DNA of 8,452 nt, taken from assembly GCA_903898975.1 (NCBI GenBank), contig CAIUHT010000468.1:1-8452 (forward strand), given 5' to 3'. Shown here one piece after another: positions 6,415-8,452 of the stretch. Both the position numbers and the translations under genes were made by a program. The stretch comes from an uncultured Planctomycetaceae bacterium (GTDB lineage: Bacteria > Planctomycetota > Planctomycetia > Planctomycetales > Planctomycetaceae). Below the pieces are notes generated by a model. It did not search any database. It was not told the DNA's origin and was given only the letters and a program-made list of their open reading frames with translations. The first letter of the stretch is position 1. Every line of letters starts with the position of its first letter.

Positions 6415-7057
6415 ATGCGGCTACGTCACCATCTGTCGATTCTCGCCGTCGCGTTTCTTGGAGCACTTGCTGCGCCGAAGGCTCAGGCCGGAACCATCTC
6501 CGCCTGGTTGAACAATCCCATTGAAGTGGGTGACAAGCGATTTACGCTGCTCTCTTATGACGGCGGCCTGGGATCAGCAACAGTCACAATCACCGAGGAT
6601 CTCGATTCGAACTCGCACAAAGTGGAAATCGGAGGCTTGGTGCACGAGCACGATGCACACACTCGATTATTCCGTCGAAGTCCTGTTTGGATCGATGGTG
6701 GTTTTCGCCGCGAAGTCTGACTCGGATAACTCAAGCCTCCTTGCCAGCAGTGTTGTGACGGGCCTGTTCGATTCCCAAGGCGATATGTCGGATCCAAACA
6801 ACTCTTTTGCCGAGCTGTCAAGCATCAATGGAGGCGTCGGTGGACCGGAGTATTTCGCCGGCCGAACACTGTTCTTCGTCCGCAACACGATTAATGAGAG
6901 CAGCGGGGCCGAACTAGGGACAATCTCAAACACCTTCTTTCAGACCCCGGTCCCCGAACCCTCAACCTGGCTGTTGAGCGCCCTTGCGGCGGGTGGACTG
7001 GCCCTGGTTCGCTACCGAAAGACGACCCGCTCCCCCGCTGACGCCCCTCCGGCGTGA
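6415..7057 (+). pseudogene. PEP-CTERM sorting domain protein, frameshifted
   Basis: The first frame runs from ATG 6415 and stops at 6718-6720 after 101 residues. The sense continues in the next frame to the stop at 7055-7057. The switch falls at CACACAC (6656-6662). Adding one CA unit there joins the halves cleanly (...HEHDAHT then LDYSVEVL...) into a 214-residue protein. The joined protein has a Sec signal peptide (MRLRHHLSILAVAFLGALAA, cleavage probably after AQA at residue 25), a secreted beta-rich middle with VGDKRFTL, and a C-terminal tail of VPEPSTW, a hydrophobic helix and RYRKTTR. That is the PEP-CTERM (TIGR02595-type) signal recognised by exosortase, after which the protein is held in or released from the envelope. 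As it stands, translation would give a signal peptide with a short truncated domain and no sorting tail. It could be a pseudogene, a phase-variable gene or a sequencing error. The restored length and several motifs match the intact gene at 7340, its probable paralog. Confidence 0.85.
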
Positions 7058-7061
7058 GTTC

Positions 7062-7103
7062 GCGGGAGGGTGCCTGGAGAGGGTCTCCCGCCTGCCGGGC
7101 GGG
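7062..7103. repeat. Overlapping inverted repeats between the two PEP-CTERM genes
   Basis: GCGGGAG (7062-7068) is complementary to CTCCCGC (7085-7091). CCCGCC (7087-7092) is also complementary to GGCGGG (7098-7103) with a five-base loop. The two hairpins share bases and cannot form together. They begin just after the stop codon of the broken gene. There is no T-run, so a terminator role is doubtful. The rest of the 280-base gap before the next gene shows no other clear feature. Confidence 0.35.
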
Positions 7104-7339
7104 GCGCCGCCTTGAGTGTGCGTCCCGCCTGTCTGGGGCCATCGTCGCGCCTTCGCCACGGGAACAGGGGACACCTGCTCCTGCTCCTCCATCGCTTCAC
7201 CGGTCCACGTCCGCTTCGCCTGGGGCTGCCAGCGGCGGAATGTCGGGCGCGTTTGACCGGCTAGTTTTTCGCCCACCTCCCGGCAGCCAGCTTGTTTCAC
7301 TCTTCTCCGGTCTCCCACCTCAGACTTCGCTGCCCAACC

Positions 7340-7999
7340 ATGAAACGTCTTCTCGCTCAACTGACTTCCGCGCTGTTGCTCCTCACCGCCCTGCCTGGTC
7401 TGGCCTCGGCTACCTTCATCGAAATCGGGTTCAACACCTGGCAGACGAACCAGGCACAAACCGTTGGCGATCACCTCTTCACATATTCCGCGTCGACGGG
7501 AGTTCCCGCCTACGCTCGCGTCCGCCTCGGCGAGCCAGTCCCCGGGTTGGTCTGGATCCAACTCGATGCTGGCACATCCCCGATGACCAACTTTACCCTG
7601 CAGTTTCAGCTCAAGCACCTTCAGTCCGATGGTCACTACACCTCGGTCGATCTCGACAGCATCACCAATGCCCCCCGGCGGGCACTGGTCGCTCCGTCGC
7701 AGGTCAAGGCACACATCTTCGACCCCACCCCCTTGCCCCTCGACGTTCTGACGAGCACCTGGGGGGCTCCCTCGCTCTCCTACATCCCGGCCAACCGGCC
7801 AGCGGAACTCTGGTTCGATGTCCAGGGCACTGTTGGCCACAATGGCCTCATCTCTGACGCCAAGCTCGAACTGCAGTCAGTCATGTCGCCCGAACCCTCT
7901 TCCGCCCTGCTGATGCTCCCGGCGGTCGGCGTCTGCCTCTGGCTGCGGCGTCGCCAGGCACGGCGGCGAATGGTTCCCGCGACCGTACAGTCCACCTGA
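7340..7999 (+). CDS. PEP-CTERM sorting domain-containing protein
   Basis: Intact secreted protein of 219 residues; its specific function is unknown. Residues 1-24 are a Sec signal peptide (MKRLLAQLTSALLLLTALPG, then LASA with cleavage after ASA). The middle looks like a secreted beta-sandwich, with VGDHLFTYSAS, an LVWIQLDAGTSPMTNFTLQFQ stretch and AELWFDVQGTVG. The C terminus is SPEPSSALLMLPAVGVCLWL followed by RRRQARRR: the PEP motif (residues 184-186), a membrane helix and an arginine-rich end, which define the PEP-CTERM exosortase signal. ATG 7340 is chosen because it starts the signal peptide; no clear Shine-Dalgarno precedes it, in contrast to the neighbour at 6415. The frame is open further upstream to 7292, but those residues would spoil the signal peptide. 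The VGDxxFT motif, the length and the tail layout agree with the restored 6415 product, so the two are probably old tandem paralogs. A strong terminator follows. Confidence 0.88.
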   Translation: MKRLLAQLTSALLLLTALPGLASATFIEIGFNTWQTNQAQTVGDHLFTYSASTGVPAYARVRLGEPVPGLVWIQLDAGTSPMTNFTLQFQLKHLQSDGHYTSVDLDSITNAPRRALVAPSQVKAHIFDPTPLPLDVLTSTWGAPSLSYIPANRPAELWFDVQGTVGHNGLISDAKLELQSVMSPEPSSALLMLPAVGVCLWLRRRQARRRMVPATVQST

Positions 8000-8005
8000 A
8001 ATGCT

Positions 8006-8021
8006 CCGGTCGGAAGACCGG
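8006..8021 (+). other. Perfect 6-bp hairpin with a GGAA tetraloop
   Basis: CCGGTC (8006-8011) and GACCGG (8016-8021) pair perfectly around GGAA, a loop of the stable GNRA class. It starts six bases after the stop codon of the PEP-CTERM gene and precedes the main terminator by about 40 bases. It is probably a 3'-untranslated stabilising or transcription-pausing structure. Confidence 0.45.
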
Positions 8022-8060
8022 GGCGAAGGCCGGGGTGTGGTCGTGTGATCCCCCCCGGAT

Positions 8061-8105
8061 CGGAGGCCGGCAGCAGCGCCCCCTGTTGCCGGTCCTCCGT
8101 TTTTT
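8061..8105 (+). terminator. Strong intrinsic terminator of the second PEP-CTERM gene
   Basis: CGGAGG (8061-8066) pairs with CCTCCG (8094-8099). After a single bulged T, CCGGCA (8067-8072) pairs with TGCCGG (8087-8092), then a G:U pair and CAG/CTG continue the stem to a short C-rich loop. Six T residues (8100-8105) follow directly. This is a classical rho-independent terminator on the + strand, 61 bases after the stop codon. Confidence 0.9.
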
Positions 8106-8452
8106 GTTGGCAGCGATCGACCAAGCGTTATAGAAAATCGAAATCAAGGTGGCTTTCAGAGACCCCCGACACGCCGGCGTTCACCTGCAAGTAACCCTCC
8201 GGCGCCAACGCCCCAGGCCCTCAGTGTCAGCGTCGCCCGAGGCAATCAGGCCGACCTCCCTGGAGCGGTGGCACCCCTGAAGAGCGTTCCGGTACCAGGC
8301 TAAGCAGTCTGCTCTGCGAGTTCGCTGCCATGCACGCTGCAGGCCCTGATTCGGGTCGACCCCAATTTCCCCCCCCACTCCCCCCACGGCGCAGCATTCG
8401 AGTCGCAAGCGACAGTCGTCCCAACGGCGTCTGCCAGTCATCAGGCGGCCCA
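8106..8452. other. Right-end spacer with no callable gene
   Basis: About 350 bases. Two overlapping minus-strand open frames (about 8181-8441 and 8227-8424) give Arg/Gly/Cys-rich translations without recognisable motifs. A weak promoter-like pair (TTGTTG at 8104-8109 and TATAGA at 8129-8134, 19 bases apart) overlaps the end of the terminator and could serve a gene beyond the right edge, but the match is poor. Nothing else stands out. Confidence 0.45.

Noticed and set aside
6521..7057. Reading the downstream half of the PEP-CTERM locus as an independent gene from ATG 6521
   Set aside because: The residues between that ATG and LDYSVEV are not protein-like and lack a signal peptide, which a PEP-CTERM protein needs. 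The sense frame for this part is the upstream one, which carries the signal peptide.
6962..7840. Minus-strand open frame of 292 codons opposite the second PEP-CTERM gene
   Set aside because: The + strand encodes a signal peptide, a PEP motif and a membrane tail in one frame. The minus frame has no recognisable feature and overlaps the end of the upstream gene.
1..8452. Transposon, prophage, CRISPR array, toxin-antitoxin or defence system
   Set aside because: No transposase, integrase, phage or Cas protein motifs, no regularly spaced repeats and no paired small overlapping genes were seen anywhere in the window.

Overview
The window looks like a piece of a GC-rich planctomycete chromosome. 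Three signs support this. There is a small protein of the Minf_1886 / TIGR04138 type, a family known essentially from Planctomycetes and Verrucomicrobia. There are two secreted proteins with C-terminal PEP-CTERM sorting tails. The gene-poor spacers (several of 300-900 bp) and loosely arranged genes are also typical of the phylum. All genes that can be supported lie on the + strand, and they are mostly separate transcription units rather than an operon.

Layout. 1-60 is the intrinsic terminator of a gene to the left of the window. 61-689 is a GC-rich spacer without a credible gene; it carries a long nested hairpin (423-469) followed by a tandem 9-bp repeat. 690-1082 encodes the Minf_1886-like protein. 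1316-1858 encodes a 180-residue membrane-anchored protein of unknown role. 2200-3588 is argH (argininosuccinate lyase), starting at GTG behind a clear ribosome binding site. 3589-4150 is a spacer with a candidate promoter carrying a perfect TTGACA -35 box. 4151-5413 encodes a PLP-dependent sugar aminotransferase of the DegT/DnrJ/EryC1/StrS family, followed by two hairpins, the second a textbook bidirectional terminator. 5514-6402 is a gene-less stretch, lower in GC than its surroundings. 6415-7057 is a PEP-CTERM protein gene broken by one frameshift at a short CA run. 7340-7999 is a second, intact PEP-CTERM protein gene of similar length that appears to be a distant paralog of the first. It ends in a strong terminator (8061-8105). 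8106-8452 holds nothing I can call.

Functional links. argH is core arginine biosynthesis, apparently not clustered with other arg genes. The aminotransferase probably makes an amino-sugar nucleotide for a surface polysaccharide. The PEP-CTERM proteins would be exported and processed at the cell envelope by an exosortase encoded elsewhere. PEP-CTERM/exosortase systems generally occur in bacteria that make exopolysaccharide, but the terminators between the aminotransferase and the PEP-CTERM pair argue that they are not co-transcribed. I see no mobile element, CRISPR array, tRNA, rRNA or recognisable defence system. The most notable item is the frameshifted PEP-CTERM gene beside its intact paralog; I do not see strong evidence for a new multi-gene system.
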